A stretch of DNA of 64,000 nucleotides. Origin: Aquibacillus halophilus. GTDB taxonomy: Bacteria > Bacillota > Bacilli > Bacillales > Amphibacillaceae. Numbering within the stretch: position 1 is the first letter of the stretch; each line of letters begins with the position of its first letter. Positions 35,360 through 44,371 of the stretch are shown piece after piece. The notes beneath the pieces were generated by a model. That model was not told the origin of the DNA, did not search any database, and saw only the letters and a list, made by a program, of their open reading frames with translations. The translations under genes and the position numbers were made by a program. Location of the stretch: assembly GCF_009649745.1 (NCBI RefSeq), contig NZ_WJNG01000015.1, forward strand, positions 62,001 to 126,000. The letters run 5' to 3'.

Positions 35360-35388
35360 GAATAAAGCGTTTGCAGGGGTAATATCAA
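35360..35388 (-). promoter_or_regulatory. mtl operon promoter with cre-like site
   Basis: Minus-strand TTGATA (35388-35383), 17-base spacer, TTATTC (35365-35360). TGCAAACGCTTTAT (35375-35362) fits the CcpA cre pattern TGNNANCGNTNNCA except its last two bases and lies inside the promoter, as expected for glucose repression. Confidence 0.6.
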
Positions 35389-35407
35389 CACTTACTAAAA
35401 GGCCTTT

Positions 35408-35427
35408 TGTCAATAGCAATGTTGACA
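35408..35427. promoter_or_regulatory. Inverted repeat upstream of the mtl promoter, candidate MtlR site
   Basis: TGTCAA-N8-TTGACA, about 20-40 bases upstream of the -35 element, the normal place for an activator. Assignment to MtlR is inferred. Confidence 0.45.
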
Positions 35428-35536
35428 TCTTTTATATTACCCTGACAAATATTCATTAAACGGACAAAATTCTATCTATTGCTATAACATTTATTTATAA
35501 TTGGTACATACTCAAATTGCAAAAGGAGCCGACTAA

Positions 35537-36964
35537 ATGAATAAAAATTATAATACTATAGAAGAAATCCAACTAGCATTTGACAAAGGCGCGGAAACTT
35601 CTCTAAGTCTAACAAAGAGCTACTTAAAAATAATTTCCAAATACAATCAAACCGGTCCAAGCATCAACGCCATACTTGAGATTAACCCGGACGCTTTACA
35701 TATTGCAGAAGCGTTAGACATTGAAAGAGAGCAACATGGTGCTAGAGGCCCACTTCACGGTATTCCAATCTTATTAAAGGATAATATCGATACTGGTGAC
35801 AAGATGCATACTAGTGCTGGGTCGATTGCTTTAGCAAATAACTACGCAAAGGAAGATTCATTTGTTGCTCTTAAGCTCAGGGAAGCTGGAGCCGTCCTAT
35901 TAGGTAAGGCCAACTTGACTGAATGGGCTAATTTTATGACTGAGGGGATGCCGAATGGATATAGTTCAAGAGGAGGTCAGGTTCTAAATCCCTATAGTCC
36001 TTTATTTGATGTAGGTGGATCTAGTTCTGGACCTGCCGCTGCTATTGCTGCTGGGTTTGCTACAGGAAGTATCGGAACAGAAACAAGCGGTTCAATCCTT
36101 AGTCCTGCTAGCAGTAATTCACTCGTTGGGATTAAGCCAACCGTTGGGTTAATTAGCCGAAGTGGGATTATTCCGATTGCTCATAGCCAAGATACTGCAG
36201 GACCAATAACACGAACAGTGGCTGATGCTGCAGTCATATTAGGAGCACTTACTGGATTAGATGATAAAGATCCTGCAACTCGAACTAGTGCTGGAAAAGC
36301 AAAGACAGATTACACGAATTATTTAAATTCAACAGGGTTAAATGGAGCTCGAATTGGAATTGATCGTAACTACCTTACTGAACTTGACCACGATGAGTTG
36401 GCACTTGTTGATAAAGCCATCGAAGATATCAAAGCTCAGGGTGCAGAAATTATCGATTCTACTGAAATAGCTACAAACCCTTCCGATTATAGCGTCTTAT
36501 TCCATGAATTTAAATGTGACTTAAATGCCTATTTAAATGACTTATCTCCTAATGTTCCTGTTCACTCGCTTGCAGAGGTGATTCAATATAACTTAGAGCA
36601 TGCTGAGAAGGCGTTGCAATATGGTCAAAAATTGCTAGTAGAGTCTGAATCAAAAAGTGGAACATTAACAGATGCAGAATACATTAATGCCCGATTAGAG
36701 GATATAGAGCTTGCACAAGAAAAAGGCATTGATGCTGTTATGAAGGAACACCAATTGGATGCATTATTGTTCGTTAATAACTACGGCGCTGGTATTGCAG
36801 CTAAGGCTGGTTATCCTTCCATTACAGTTCCTGCTGGTTATACTCCTGAAGATAAACCAGTCGGTATTACATTTACTGGGATGGCTTATAGTGAGGCTAA
36901 GCTTATTGAGTTAGCCTATGGATACGAACAAGCAACAAAACACCGTAAAGATCCAATTTTATAA
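35537..36964 (+). CDS. Amidase-signature family amidase
   Basis: 475-residue hydrolase of an amide substrate. The Ser-cisSer-Lys triad is seen as Lys81 in PILLKDNID, Ser162 in [14 protein letters not shown] and Ser186 in [11 protein letters not shown]. It resembles stand-alone bacterial amidases more than GatA: no gatC/gatB neighbours and a short N-terminus. No signal peptide. Ribosome site AAAGGAG 9 bases before the ATG. Divergent from mtlA, with a strong terminator after it. Confidence 0.88.
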   Translation: MNKNYNTIEEIQLAFDKGAETSLSLTKSYLKIISKYNQTGPSINAILEINPDALHIAEALDIEREQHGARGPLHGIPILLKDNIDTGDKMHTSAGSIALANNYAKEDSFVALKLREAGAVLLGKANLTEWANFMTEGMPNGYSSRGGQVLNPYSPLFDVGGSSSGPAAAIAAGFATGSIGTETSGSILSPASSNSLVGIKPTVGLISRSGIIPIAHSQDTAGPITRTVADAAVILGALTGLDDKDPATRTSAGKAKTDYTNYLNSTGLNGARIGIDRNYLTELDHDELALVDKAIEDIKAQGAEIIDSTEIATNPSDYSVLFHEFKCDLNAYLNDLSPNVPVHSLAEVIQYNLEHAEKALQYGQKLLVESESKSGTLTDAEYINARLEDIELAQEKGIDAVMKEHQLDALLFVNNYGAGIAAKAGYPSITVPAGYTPEDKPVGITFTGMAYSEAKLIELAYGYEQATKHRKDPIL

Positions 36965-36968
36965 GGAC

Positions 36969-37006
36969 AAACAGACACAAGCGTGCAACAACGCTTGTGT
37001 CTGTTT
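36969..37006. terminator. Bidirectional terminator between amidase and MATE genes
   Basis: AAACAGACACAAGCGT and ACGCTTGTGTCTGTTT form a 16-bp perfect stem with a 6-base loop and T-run. Confidence 0.9.
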
Positions 37007-37024
37007 TATTAACCTTATAAAATA

Positions 37025-38377
37025 TTAGGCTCTTGATGCTTTTTCCTTAAAAATTTCCTTCTGTTGCCACTTGCCATATCGGTAGTATAAATAAGCAAGT
37101 ACACTGCTAATAACAAAGCTTATCCCCATTCCATAAGCTATTCCATCTTCGCCAAATAAGGATGAACACAAATATGTTAAAGGATACCTTAGCACCCAAA
37201 AAGAGATTATATTTAGCACCAATACTTGGTACATTGCTCCCGAAGCTCTTACCACACCATTTAGAATAAAGTTGATTCCAAGGAATGGATAAAAGAATGC
37301 CACAATTGTTAAGTATCTCGCTCCGAATTCAACAGCTTCTGGGTCTTGAATAAACAACTGAATGCCATAATTTGCAAATAATACAATCACTATTGTAAAA
37401 AACAACATGACAGACAGGTTATACAGCACACCATATTTGGAAATCCGATGGACTCGGTCCCATTTGTTCACACCGATATTTTGACCTGCCATACTATTCA
37501 CTGCAGTTCCTAATGCATGGGCTGGGAGCATAAATAAACTATCCAACCGTTGAGCAGCACTAAACCCAGCAACAACAGCTTCTCCGTGAGAGGTTACGAC
37601 ACTCATAATTGCTGCTACACCTGCTGATATTACAGACATTTGCAGCCCTGAAGGAATACCAAGATTTAAGATTAACTTTACCTCATCCTTTTTAGGCCAA
37701 CTTGGAAGAGTAAAGGGAATTAAATCATTTCGGATTACATGAACGATTCCATATAGGAATGCAACACCCTGAGCTGTTACCGTCGCATAGGCTGCACCCG
37801 TTATTCCAAAATCAAGTACCGCTATAAATATTGGATCTAATATGATATTTAAGATCACAGCTAAAATTACAAATCGTAACGGAGTTCGACTATCTCCTAC
37901 CGCTCGTAAGACTGTACCAATAAAGTTATAACCAAGTAAAAATAGAATTCCCAAAGCATTTATTTGCAAATACACCTTAGCATCCAGCAGCATAGACTCC
38001 GGAGTTCCCAGTAATCTTAAGATTGGCTCTGAGGCAGTATAGCCAATAACCCCAAGAACAACCGCCATCATGGTTAGGGTAACAACAAATGCATTTAAAT
38101 ATCGCTTTAACCCTTCATCACTCTCTTTCCCCTTTTGCTGGGATAGAACAGTTAGGGTCGTATTATTTATTCCGATAATAAATGATAGGATAGTAAAGAT
38201 AACTGTACCTGAAATTGCAACTGCCCCAAGAGCGTTAGCCCCAAGCAAATTCCCAACCCATAAACTATCCACAAACTGATATGAAACCTGTAGTAAGTTG
38301 GTAAGCATGATTGGTCCAGAAAACCAAAATAGCTGTTTAATTATACTTCCATGGGTGAAATCGTGTTGCTTTGCCAT
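37025..38377 (-). CDS. MATE-family multidrug/sodium efflux transporter
   Basis: 450 residues, twelve membrane segments arranged as two related halves. The N-terminal IIKQLFWFSGPIMLTNLLQV then VDSLWVGNLLG and, in the second half, FSAAQRLDSLFMLPAHALGTAVNSMAGQNIG are MATE signatures. Exports drugs or metabolites in exchange for H+ or Na+. Start ATG at 38377 behind AAGGAGAT. Monocistronic, convergent with the amidase. Confidence 0.9.
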   Translation of the reverse strand: MAKQHDFTHGSIIKQLFWFSGPIMLTNLLQVSYQFVDSLWVGNLLGANALGAVAISGTVIFTILSFIIGINNTTLTVLSQQKGKESDEGLKRYLNAFVVTLTMMAVVLGVIGYTASEPILRLLGTPESMLLDAKVYLQINALGILFLLGYNFIGTVLRAVGDSRTPLRFVILAVILNIILDPIFIAVLDFGITGAAYATVTAQGVAFLYGIVHVIRNDLIPFTLPSWPKKDEVKLILNLGIPSGLQMSVISAGVAAIMSVVTSHGEAVVAGFSAAQRLDSLFMLPAHALGTAVNSMAGQNIGVNKWDRVHRISKYGVLYNLSVMLFFTIVIVLFANYGIQLFIQDPEAVEFGARYLTIVAFFYPFLGINFILNGVVRASGAMYQVLVLNIISFWVLRYPLTYLCSSLFGEDGIAYGMGISFVISSVLAYLYYRYGKWQQKEIFKEKASRA

Positions 38378-38573
38378 AAAAATATCTCCTTATAATTTCT
38401 TCCAGATAATTTTATCATTCTCTAATCAACAAGACATTTCATCTGCCTCTATACCCTTGTATTTGACTAGCAAATTTTTAGGTTACTATTTATAATAGTA
38501 AGATAGTCTTGGTTTCTAGCTTTCAAATTAACTAGCACTATTCTATCACCTTCTAAAGAAAGCGAGATTATCT

Positions 38574-40058
38574 ATGAATTTCAAACAGTTCCAAAGAACA
38601 ATTATCCGTAACTACATTGTTGGTTCATTAGTTGCAGTTATCATCGTCGGCAGTACATTTATAAGTCAGACACTTAACGTCCCTTCTCAGGACATGACGT
38701 TGTTGTTAGCGATACTACTATTCTCTCTTTTCTGTATGTTTACTAGTGAGTTTCTTGTATTTCGACTGCACATCAAACCGATTAAGAGGGTTTTTACCTC
38801 TAACAACGCTTCAAAGGAGCACTTGAGAAGTGCTTATTTGAGAACACTTCATTTTCCCATTTTGACCTTTAAACGGATTATGCTACCTCATTTTTTAGGT
38901 ATAGCAATTCCTTCATCTATTCTTACCTCATTATTTATTTTTAACGGTCTACTGTCTATCCCGTATTACTTCATTATCTTTGCTTGGTTGGGCTCATTTT
39001 TAATTGCCTTTTTACACGCTATCATTGAGTTTTTTTTAACAACAAATGCAATAAAACCAATCCTAAAATCATTGAAAGAACGTACATTAATTGAATACAA
39101 TACCGATCTATCTTTTGAAAATTATGTCCTGATAAGCATTCAAAAGAAATTCTTCCTCAGCACTCTATTTATTGGCGTGTTTCCCGTAACGCTTTTTAGT
39201 CTTGCAACCTTTATTCGGCTTCTTCAAATCGACCCTTTCTTGGTTGCTGACTATTGGCGTTGGGCCGGGATAATTATCATTTTAGTTGTCCTTATTTCTG
39301 TTTATTTTTCTGTTTTATTAAGTCGAGAAGTACAGCAACCAATGAATCAACTTCAGCTAGGGATGAAAAATGTTCAAAGTGGGAAATTGGAGCCAATTGA
39401 TGGGTATTATTCTGATGAGTTCTCTAACCTGATTTCTGGATTCAATCACATGACCCAATCGATTATTGAAAAGGAAAATCTAAATGAAGATTTAGTCGAA
39501 AGTTACTTCTCTGTTTTTGCTGCAACACTAGATGCCCGTGATAGCTATACATCTGGACATTCTACTAGAGTTGCACACTTCGCCTACCAAATTGGAAAAG
39601 AAGCTGGTTTAGCTAATGATGAGCTTAATTTACTAAGAAAGTCTGCTTTGTTACATGATATTGGCAAAATAGGGGTTAGAGATGAGGTTTTGCTAAAGGA
39701 TGGCAAACTAACAGAAGAAGAGTTTGAACAAATCAAATTGCACCCGACAATTGGTGCTGAAATTCTAGAAAAAATAAACCCTAAAGAAGCCATGGAGGCA
39801 TTTATACCTGGGGTCAAATATCATCACGAACGATATGATGGGAAGGGTTATCCAGATGGGTTATTCGGAACTACCATTCCTACTTTTGGTAGAATCCTAG
39901 CTGTTGCGGATGCTTATGATGCGATGACTTCGGATCGAACTTACCGTAAAGGAATGGCAAAAGAAAAGGCATTATCTATTTTGGATGAAGGAAAAGGCAC
40001 TCAATGGGACCCTTATTTTGCTCAGCTATTCATCGATTGGATGAAAACGAATAATTAG
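38574..40058 (+). CDS. Membrane HD-GYP domain c-di-GMP phosphodiesterase
   Basis: 494 residues. Four to five hydrophobic segments lie in the first 250 residues, then a HAMP-like linker (VQQPMNQLQLGMKNVQSG), then an HD-GYP domain. The metal-binding HD is in LLHDIGKIGV, preceded by TSGHSTRVAHFAYQ, and the GYP motif is complete in HHERYDGKGYPDGL. VADAYDAMTSDRTYRKGM follows. All catalytic residues seem present, so hydrolysis of c-di-GMP is likely. The signal sensed is unknown. The ribosome site is weak (GAAAGCGAG). Confidence 0.88.
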   Translation: MNFKQFQRTIIRNYIVGSLVAVIIVGSTFISQTLNVPSQDMTLLLAILLFSLFCMFTSEFLVFRLHIKPIKRVFTSNNASKEHLRSAYLRTLHFPILTFKRIMLPHFLGIAIPSSILTSLFIFNGLLSIPYYFIIFAWLGSFLIAFLHAIIEFFLTTNAIKPILKSLKERTLIEYNTDLSFENYVLISIQKKFFLSTLFIGVFPVTLFSLATFIRLLQIDPFLVADYWRWAGIIIILVVLISVYFSVLLSREVQQPMNQLQLGMKNVQSGKLEPIDGYYSDEFSNLISGFNHMTQSIIEKENLNEDLVESYFSVFAATLDARDSYTSGHSTRVAHFAYQIGKEAGLANDELNLLRKSALLHDIGKIGVRDEVLLKDGKLTEEEFEQIKLHPTIGAEILEKINPKEAMEAFIPGVKYHHERYDGKGYPDGLFGTTIPTFGRILAVADAYDAMTSDRTYRKGMAKEKALSILDEGKGTQWDPYFAQLFIDWMKTNN

Positions 40059-40106
40059 AAGACTTTTACCAGGCAGGCTTACACATTGCTTTCTTTACAA
40101 AATAAA

Positions 40107-40141
40107 TTAGAGTTGCCAAATGAAAATTAGGCAACTCTATT
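40107..40141 (+). terminator. Terminator after the HD-GYP gene
   Basis: AGAGTTGCC (40109-40117) pairs with GGCAACTCT (40130-40138), followed by ATTTACTTTTT. Confidence 0.75.
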
Positions 40142-40252
40142 TACTTTTTAACTATGACAACATAAAAAATACTTTGTAAGATAAGGTTACAAGAATAATG
40201 AAAGCTCATAGTTTTTGATTTAAAATAACAAATAAAGAAAGGAGAAGATTGA

Positions 40253-40408
40253 ATGTCTTACTTAAAAGATTCGTTTGAAAAACAAAAAGGGTTGTTAATT
40301 CGAGTTTTACTTAAAAAGGGGGCTGTTGCATCTACTGACAACACTATTTACAAAAAGAGTATCGGTGAGTTAGTCACTGAATATAGAAAAATAAGAATGA
40401 TGGATTAA
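40253..40408 (+). CDS. Fbp-like small basic protein, paralog 1
   Basis: 51 residues, MSYLKDSFEKQKGLLIRVLL to the C-terminal VTEYRKIRMMD. The pattern YLxxxxxxxKxxLIxxLxxxG, then D(N)TIYxKSIxEL and a closing EY matches the FbpA family (Fur-regulated basic protein A), small helical proteins that in Bacillus subtilis assist the iron-sparing sRNA response. Ribosome site AAAGGAG 7 bases before the ATG at 40253. Two paralogs are at 41606 and 50947. No Fur box was seen upstream. Confidence 0.7.
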   Translation: MSYLKDSFEKQKGLLIRVLLKKGAVASTDNTIYKKSIGELVTEYRKIRMMD

Positions 40409-40606
40409 AATTAAATCAACAAGTAAATATCCCCAATGAACTCTTCTACTGTAATGAATCTATTAACATGACCTTCAAAGATCCACTGCTACTAATAATC
40501 AAGTAAATCTAGAATGATCTTCAAAATAAGCTACCTTTTCGAAAAGTTTCGCTGATCTTTATCTTTCGGAGTGATGATAAGATGCGACGTAACTGCTAGT
40601 TGATTT

Positions 40607-40723
40607 GCGCTCCGGGCAGTCGCTTTCCGCGGGCAACGCTTCAACTTCCTCGCGAGCAAAAAGCGCTCACTGCGGGATTTTCAGCCGTCGCTTTTCCCGC
40701 AGGAGTCGACTGCCCTACGCTCC
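40607..40723 (-). repeat. Dispersed hairpin repeat R2, copy D2
   Basis: Inverted copy of R2: GCGCTCCGGGCAGTCGCTTT through CCGCAGGAGTCGACTGCCC. The loop differs (GCGAGCAAAAAGCGCTC) from the other copies, whereas the stem arms are conserved. Confidence 0.85.
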
Positions 40724-40878
40724 AATCACCATCATGTTAAAGAAGGGAAGATTGATTTAGCCCAACAACTAGCGTAGTTTAGTTCAACAAATTTTAAATA
40801 GCTATGATTTCAAGAGTGGGAAATTCTCTCAAGATACAACCATAGACTTTTTCCCTCGATAATCAGAACACTATTAAC

Positions 40879-41036
40879 AGCGTAGGCAAAAAACGTAGAC
40901 TCCTGTGGGAACAGCAAAAGGTTTTCGATGGGGCGAGTAATCGCAGTCCCACGAGTCCGAAGACCCCGCAGTAGTGGTTTTCTACGAGGAGGCTAAGGCC
41001 GTGCCCACGGAAAGCGAAGTTTTTTGCCGAAGCGAT
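40879..41036 (-). repeat. Dispersed hairpin repeat R1, copy D1, with a 30-base insertion
   Basis: Reverse complement of copy C1, ends GCGTAGGCAAAAAACGTAGA and GCGAAGTTTTTTGCCG. Relative to C1 an extra AAAAGGTTTTCGATGGGGCG and about 14 following bases (about 40915-40950) are present. R2 then R1 here is exactly the R1-R2 unit of the other loci read from the other strand. Confidence 0.8.
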
Positions 41037-41078
41037 TGTAGAAAGCATATATAAATGACGAATAAATAGATGTAAATT

Positions 41079-41125
41079 ATGTCGTAGTCTATAGACATTG
41101 TGTCAAAAACAGCCTTCCTATTAAA
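41079..41125 (-). repeat. Dispersed repeat R3, copy 4
   Basis: ATTATGTCGTAGTCTATAGA then TGTGTCAAAAACAGCC, 10 bases before the pterin dehydratase stop. Same orientation and similar distance to the neighbouring gene end as the copy at 18830-18890. Confidence 0.6.
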
Positions 41126-41133
41126 TTGTTTAT

Positions 41134-41430
41134 CTATTTCTCTCCCTTTTCATACAACCACTCAAACTGATGTGCCATATCAAAGTCTAATTCTGTTAAA
41201 CCCTTCTCTTGCCATGACGATAGCTTAACCGTCACCTTTTTGTAGTCAATTGAAATCAATGGATGATGTTTAATATCTTCAGCATAATTAGCAATCTCCT
41301 GAACAAAGCGGACACCAGATAAGTAATCTTTGAAACGATATTGCCGCTCTATCCACTTCTCATCAACCAGTTTCCAATCAGTTAAATTATTTAGCTTATT
41401 ATTAATTTTTTCTTCGTTTAGCCGTTCCAC
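41134..41430 (-). CDS. 4a-hydroxytetrahydrobiopterin dehydratase (PCD/DCoH family)
   Basis: 98 residues, full family length. The conserved HHPLISIDYKKVTVKL supplies the His-His pair of the pterin site, followed by GLTELDFDMA. Where the family usually has Thr-His about 10 residues after the HHP (the third active His), this protein has Ser-Trp (KLSSWQEKG), so activity could be reduced. No phenylalanine hydroxylase gene is near. Start GTG at 41430 behind AAAGGAGG. Confidence 0.85.
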   Translation of the reverse strand: MERLNEEKINNKLNNLTDWKLVDEKWIERQYRFKDYLSGVRFVQEIANYAEDIKHHPLISIDYKKVTVKLSSWQEKGLTELDFDMAHQFEWLYEKGEK

Positions 41431-41605
41431 AATAATCCTCCTTTTATAGAATATAGAATGTTAATCATTTAATTATAACTAGCACCTCTTCATTCCAATC
41501 ATCACAAATTTGTTGAAAAGCCATTAAATAAAGCGTTTACATCTGTATATTTTTGGAAAGACTACTAGTAACGTTACTAATACAATTTAGAAAGAGGCGA
41601 CTGTA

Positions 41606-41833
41606 ATGGCTTATTTAAGAGAAGCTGTTCAAAATCAGAAAGAATTTTTAATCGCACAATTAGTCAATCAAGGAATTGCTCAGCCGGAAGATAATGAATT
41701 GCACAATAAAACGATATCAGAAATCATAAATGAGTATGACCAATTTACCATCACAACTAGTAAAAGTAGTAAAAATTCACTACGGTTTATTCGATCGATC
41801 CATTTTCAAGAAAACAGGAAGCCCTACAATTGA
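41606..41833 (+). CDS. Fbp-like small protein, paralog 2, with C-terminal extension
   Basis: 75 residues. MAYLREAVQNQKEFLIAQLV then NQG, NELHNKTISEIINEY aligns with the FbpA-like paralogs at 40253 and 50947, but about 25 extra residues (FTITTSKSSKNSLRFIRS onward) follow. The 3' end runs into a terminator stem, and the stop codon lies in its loop. Ribosome site AGAGGCGA before the ATG. A partial cre-like half (AAAGCGTTTACA, 41531-41542) lies upstream. Confidence 0.65.
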   Translation: MAYLREAVQNQKEFLIAQLVNQGIAQPEDNELHNKTISEIINEYDQFTITTSKSSKNSLRFIRSIHFQENRKPYN

Positions 41834-41845
41834 GGCTTCCTGTTT
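41811..41845. terminator. Shared terminator of fbp-like paralog 2 and the ALDH operon
   Basis: AAAACAGGAAGCC and GGCTTCCTGTTTT form a 13-bp stem around CTACAATTGA. T-runs flank both sides, so it serves the plus-strand small gene and the minus-strand operon ending at 41851. Confidence 0.85.
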
Positions 41846-41850
41846 TTTGA

Positions 41851-43299
41851 TTACAGTGTATGTTGTCTAAGTCTAAAACTAACAACCTTTTGTTCTGTCA
41901 TAGCCTCAATAGTTGATTTTACGCCTTCTCTTCCAAGACCTGAATTTTTAACTCCGCCAAACGGCATCGCATCAATTCTGTAATCACTGCTATCATTAAC
42001 CATTACTCCACCAACTTCTAATTGCTGGATGGCTAAGAAAGCTTTCTCAATATCTGCAGTAAATATACCGGCTTGTAGTCCATAATCTACAGCGTTAGAC
42101 TGTTGAATTGCTTCATATACGTCCTCTACAGGAGTAACCAAAACAACTGGACCAAAAATCTCTTCCTGTGCAATTTTTGCCGATTTAGGTACATTTGTTA
42201 GAATAGTTGGGTAATAATATGCACCATCTCTGTTTCCACCGACCTCTATCCTTGCACCATCTGCTAAAGCTTCTTCCACCCATGTCTCGACTCTTTTTGC
42301 TTCCTGCTCATTAATCATCGGACCAACATCTGTTAATTCATTCATTTTATCTCCGACTTGTAATTCTAAAGTGCGTTCCTTAAATGATTCTAAGAATTTA
42401 CTATAGACACCTTTTTCCACATAAATTCGTTGAACGCCGATACAATTCTGACCGACCGCTGAGAATGATCCCGATACGCATGATTGAACCGCATCATGGA
42501 CATCCGCATCGTCTAGGACAATAACAGGAGAATTTGATCCAAGCTCCATATTTATCCGTTTGATGCCAGCTTGGTGAGCAATCCGTTCACCTGCATTCGT
42601 TCCTCCAGTGAAAGAAATCATTTTTATCGATGGGTGAGTTACCAATGTCTCACCTACCTCTTTACCAGAACCGGTTATTACAGAAAGCATTCCGGCTGGT
42701 AATCCAGCATTGGTAAATGCTTCAGCTAATAATAGTGCACTTAATGGAGTGACTGATGCAGGTTTTACTACAATCGCATTGCCTGCAGCAATCGCTGGAC
42801 CCACTTTATGTGCCACTAAATTAAGCGGATCATTAAATGGAGTAATGGCAGCGACTACACCAATTGGAAATCGATAATAATAACCTACTCTGTTTTCACT
42901 ACCTTCATTTTGATCAAAGTTAATCGTTTCTCCGTTGATTCGTCTGGCTTCCTCTGCACTAATTCGGATTGTTTGTATTGCTCGCTTGACCTCACCACGC
43001 GCCTCATTAATTGTCTTACTACCCTCGGACGCAATTGTTTTTGCATATCTTTCTTTATTATCTTCCATAAAGGAAGCAGCTCTATTTAGGATACTTATTC
43101 GTTCATGTGTTGGCCATGACCGATTGGTTTGATAAGCCTCTTCTGCTTTCTCAATTGCAAATAACATATCGTTTTGTGATGCTAATGGCACCTTCGCGAT
43201 CAGTTGATTATCCTGTGGATTAAACACATCAAATGTCCGTTCTGCTGTTATCCATTGCCCTGCTAAAAGCATTTTCTCTTGTCTTGCTTGTAGTTGCAT
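41851..43299 (-). CDS. NAD(P)-dependent aldehyde dehydrogenase of the ectoine-type cluster
   Basis: 482 residues from the ATG at 43299, which follows AAGGAGGGTGATC. The general base Glu252 (INMELGSNSP) and catalytic Cys286 (AVGQNCIGVQR) are present, as is the FTGGTNAGERI cofactor motif. The sequence is of the succinate-semialdehyde/lactaldehyde dehydrogenase type. In ectoine degradation the matching step is oxidation of aspartate semialdehyde to aspartate (DoeC role), which is my inference from context. Last gene of the five-gene cluster, 14 bases after the homoserine dehydrogenase stop. Confidence 0.85.
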   Translation of the reverse strand: MQLQARQEKMLLAGQWITAERTFDVFNPQDNQLIAKVPLASQNDMLFAIEKAEEAYQTNRSWPTHERISILNRAASFMEDNKERYAKTIASEGSKTINEARGEVKRAIQTIRISAEEARRINGETINFDQNEGSENRVGYYYRFPIGVVAAITPFNDPLNLVAHKVGPAIAAGNAIVVKPASVTPLSALLLAEAFTNAGLPAGMLSVITGSGKEVGETLVTHPSIKMISFTGGTNAGERIAHQAGIKRINMELGSNSPVIVLDDADVHDAVQSCVSGSFSAVGQNCIGVQRIYVEKGVYSKFLESFKERTLELQVGDKMNELTDVGPMINEQEAKRVETWVEEALADGARIEVGGNRDGAYYYPTILTNVPKSAKIAQEEIFGPVVLVTPVEDVYEAIQQSNAVDYGLQAGIFTADIEKAFLAIQQLEVGGVMVNDSSDYRIDAMPFGGVKNSGLGREGVKSTIEAMTEQKVVSFRLRQHTL

Positions 43300-43313
43300 T
43301 GTGATCACCCTCC

Positions 43314-44366
43314 TTAAATTTTTGTTAGGGCGTGTTGCCTATGGTAATGAATCATGTCTATTAATAAGGAATAAGCTGTTTCTGTTAGGCCGGCTCCGGC
43401 TCCTGTTAACATAATAGGTCCTGCTAAATCGCACTCGTAAACTATCGCATTCGTTGGACCTGAAATACCAGCTAGCGGATCATCGTTATCAACTAGTTCT
43501 GGTTTTACCGAGGCCTTGACCGTACCATCTTCTTTGGTAATTCGAGCTAATAAACGCCACTTTTGATTGTTGTTTAAAGCCTCTTTTATCTGATCAACAG
43601 TCAAATCGCTTATTCCTTTACAGTAAATATCCTCTGCAGCTATTGGTGTATCCATTAAATAGTTAGCTAGAATTGCTGCTTTATATCTAACGTCGTGCCC
43701 TTCTATATCACTTGTCGGATCTGCTTCAGCATAGCCAAGACTTTGAGCCTTCTCTAATGCATCTTGAAAGGTTTCTCCTTTTTCCATTTCCGTTAAGATA
43801 TAGTTTGTTGTTCCATTTAAAATCCCCTTGATTTCTGTTATCTCATTGCCCGCTAAGGTTGTTACCGGCATCCTAAGAGCCGGGGTACCACTCATAACAG
43901 TGCCTTCAAATCCCCAGAACACATCGTTTTCTTCAGCTAGTGCTGATAGCTCATTGTACGCTAATGCAACTGGACCTTTATTTGTTGTTACAACACTTTT
44001 TTTATGATTAAAAGCAGTTTTACAATGATCAATTGCCGGCTGACCTGTATTTACATCGGTAAAAGTAACTTCTACAATTATATCCGCGTTGGAATGTTTA
44101 ATTGTTTCTAAGCTACTCCACCCCTTCACTAAACCTTGCTGGTTTGGATAGTTTTCTACGTTACCTGTTTCTTTAACACTATCTAACACCTTTTCCATAT
44201 CAAGTCCTTCAGAATGATAGATAGATCCCTTCATCAAATCTGAAACAGCAACAACAACCGGATCAAAGCCGTATTTTTTGTTTAAGCTTTCTTTTTGTTT
44301 TAAAAATAACCCTGCTAGTGACTGACCAACTCCGCCAAATCCAATAAATGCTACTTTGGTACTCAT
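43314..44366 (-). CDS. Homoserine dehydrogenase (short form, no ACT domain)
   Basis: Interconverts homoserine and aspartate semialdehyde. The 350 residues have the N-terminal dinucleotide motif VAFIGFGGVGQSLAGL and the catalytic-domain signature GILNGTTNYILTEM with EADPTSDIEGHDVRYKAAIL, which holds the catalytic Lys/Asp region. Lack of a C-terminal ACT domain suggests no feedback inhibition by threonine. Position within a putative ectoine catabolic cluster, away from hom-thrCB, suggests it works in the oxidative direction. Start ATG at 44366 behind GGAGGTGAG. Confidence 0.9.
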   Translation of the reverse strand: MSTKVAFIGFGGVGQSLAGLFLKQKESLNKKYGFDPVVVAVSDLMKGSIYHSEGLDMEKVLDSVKETGNVENYPNQQGLVKGWSSLETIKHSNADIIVEVTFTDVNTGQPAIDHCKTAFNHKKSVVTTNKGPVALAYNELSALAEENDVFWGFEGTVMSGTPALRMPVTTLAGNEITEIKGILNGTTNYILTEMEKGETFQDALEKAQSLGYAEADPTSDIEGHDVRYKAAILANYLMDTPIAAEDIYCKGISDLTVDQIKEALNNNQKWRLLARITKEDGTVKASVKPELVDNDDPLAGISGPTNAIVYECDLAGPIMLTGAGAGLTETAYSLLIDMIHYHRQHALTKI

Positions 44367-44371
44367 CTAGC

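Noticed and set aside
40140-40252. Fur box upstream of the first Fbp-like gene
   Set aside because: No stretch close to the TGATAAT-N-ATTATCA pattern was found here or directly upstream of the other two paralogs.
40863-41048. 61-residue frame on the minus strand
   Set aside because: Also a reading of repeat R1, see above.
41525-41545. Full cre site upstream of Fbp-like paralog 2
   Set aside because: Only one half matches; the other end lacks the CA dinucleotide.
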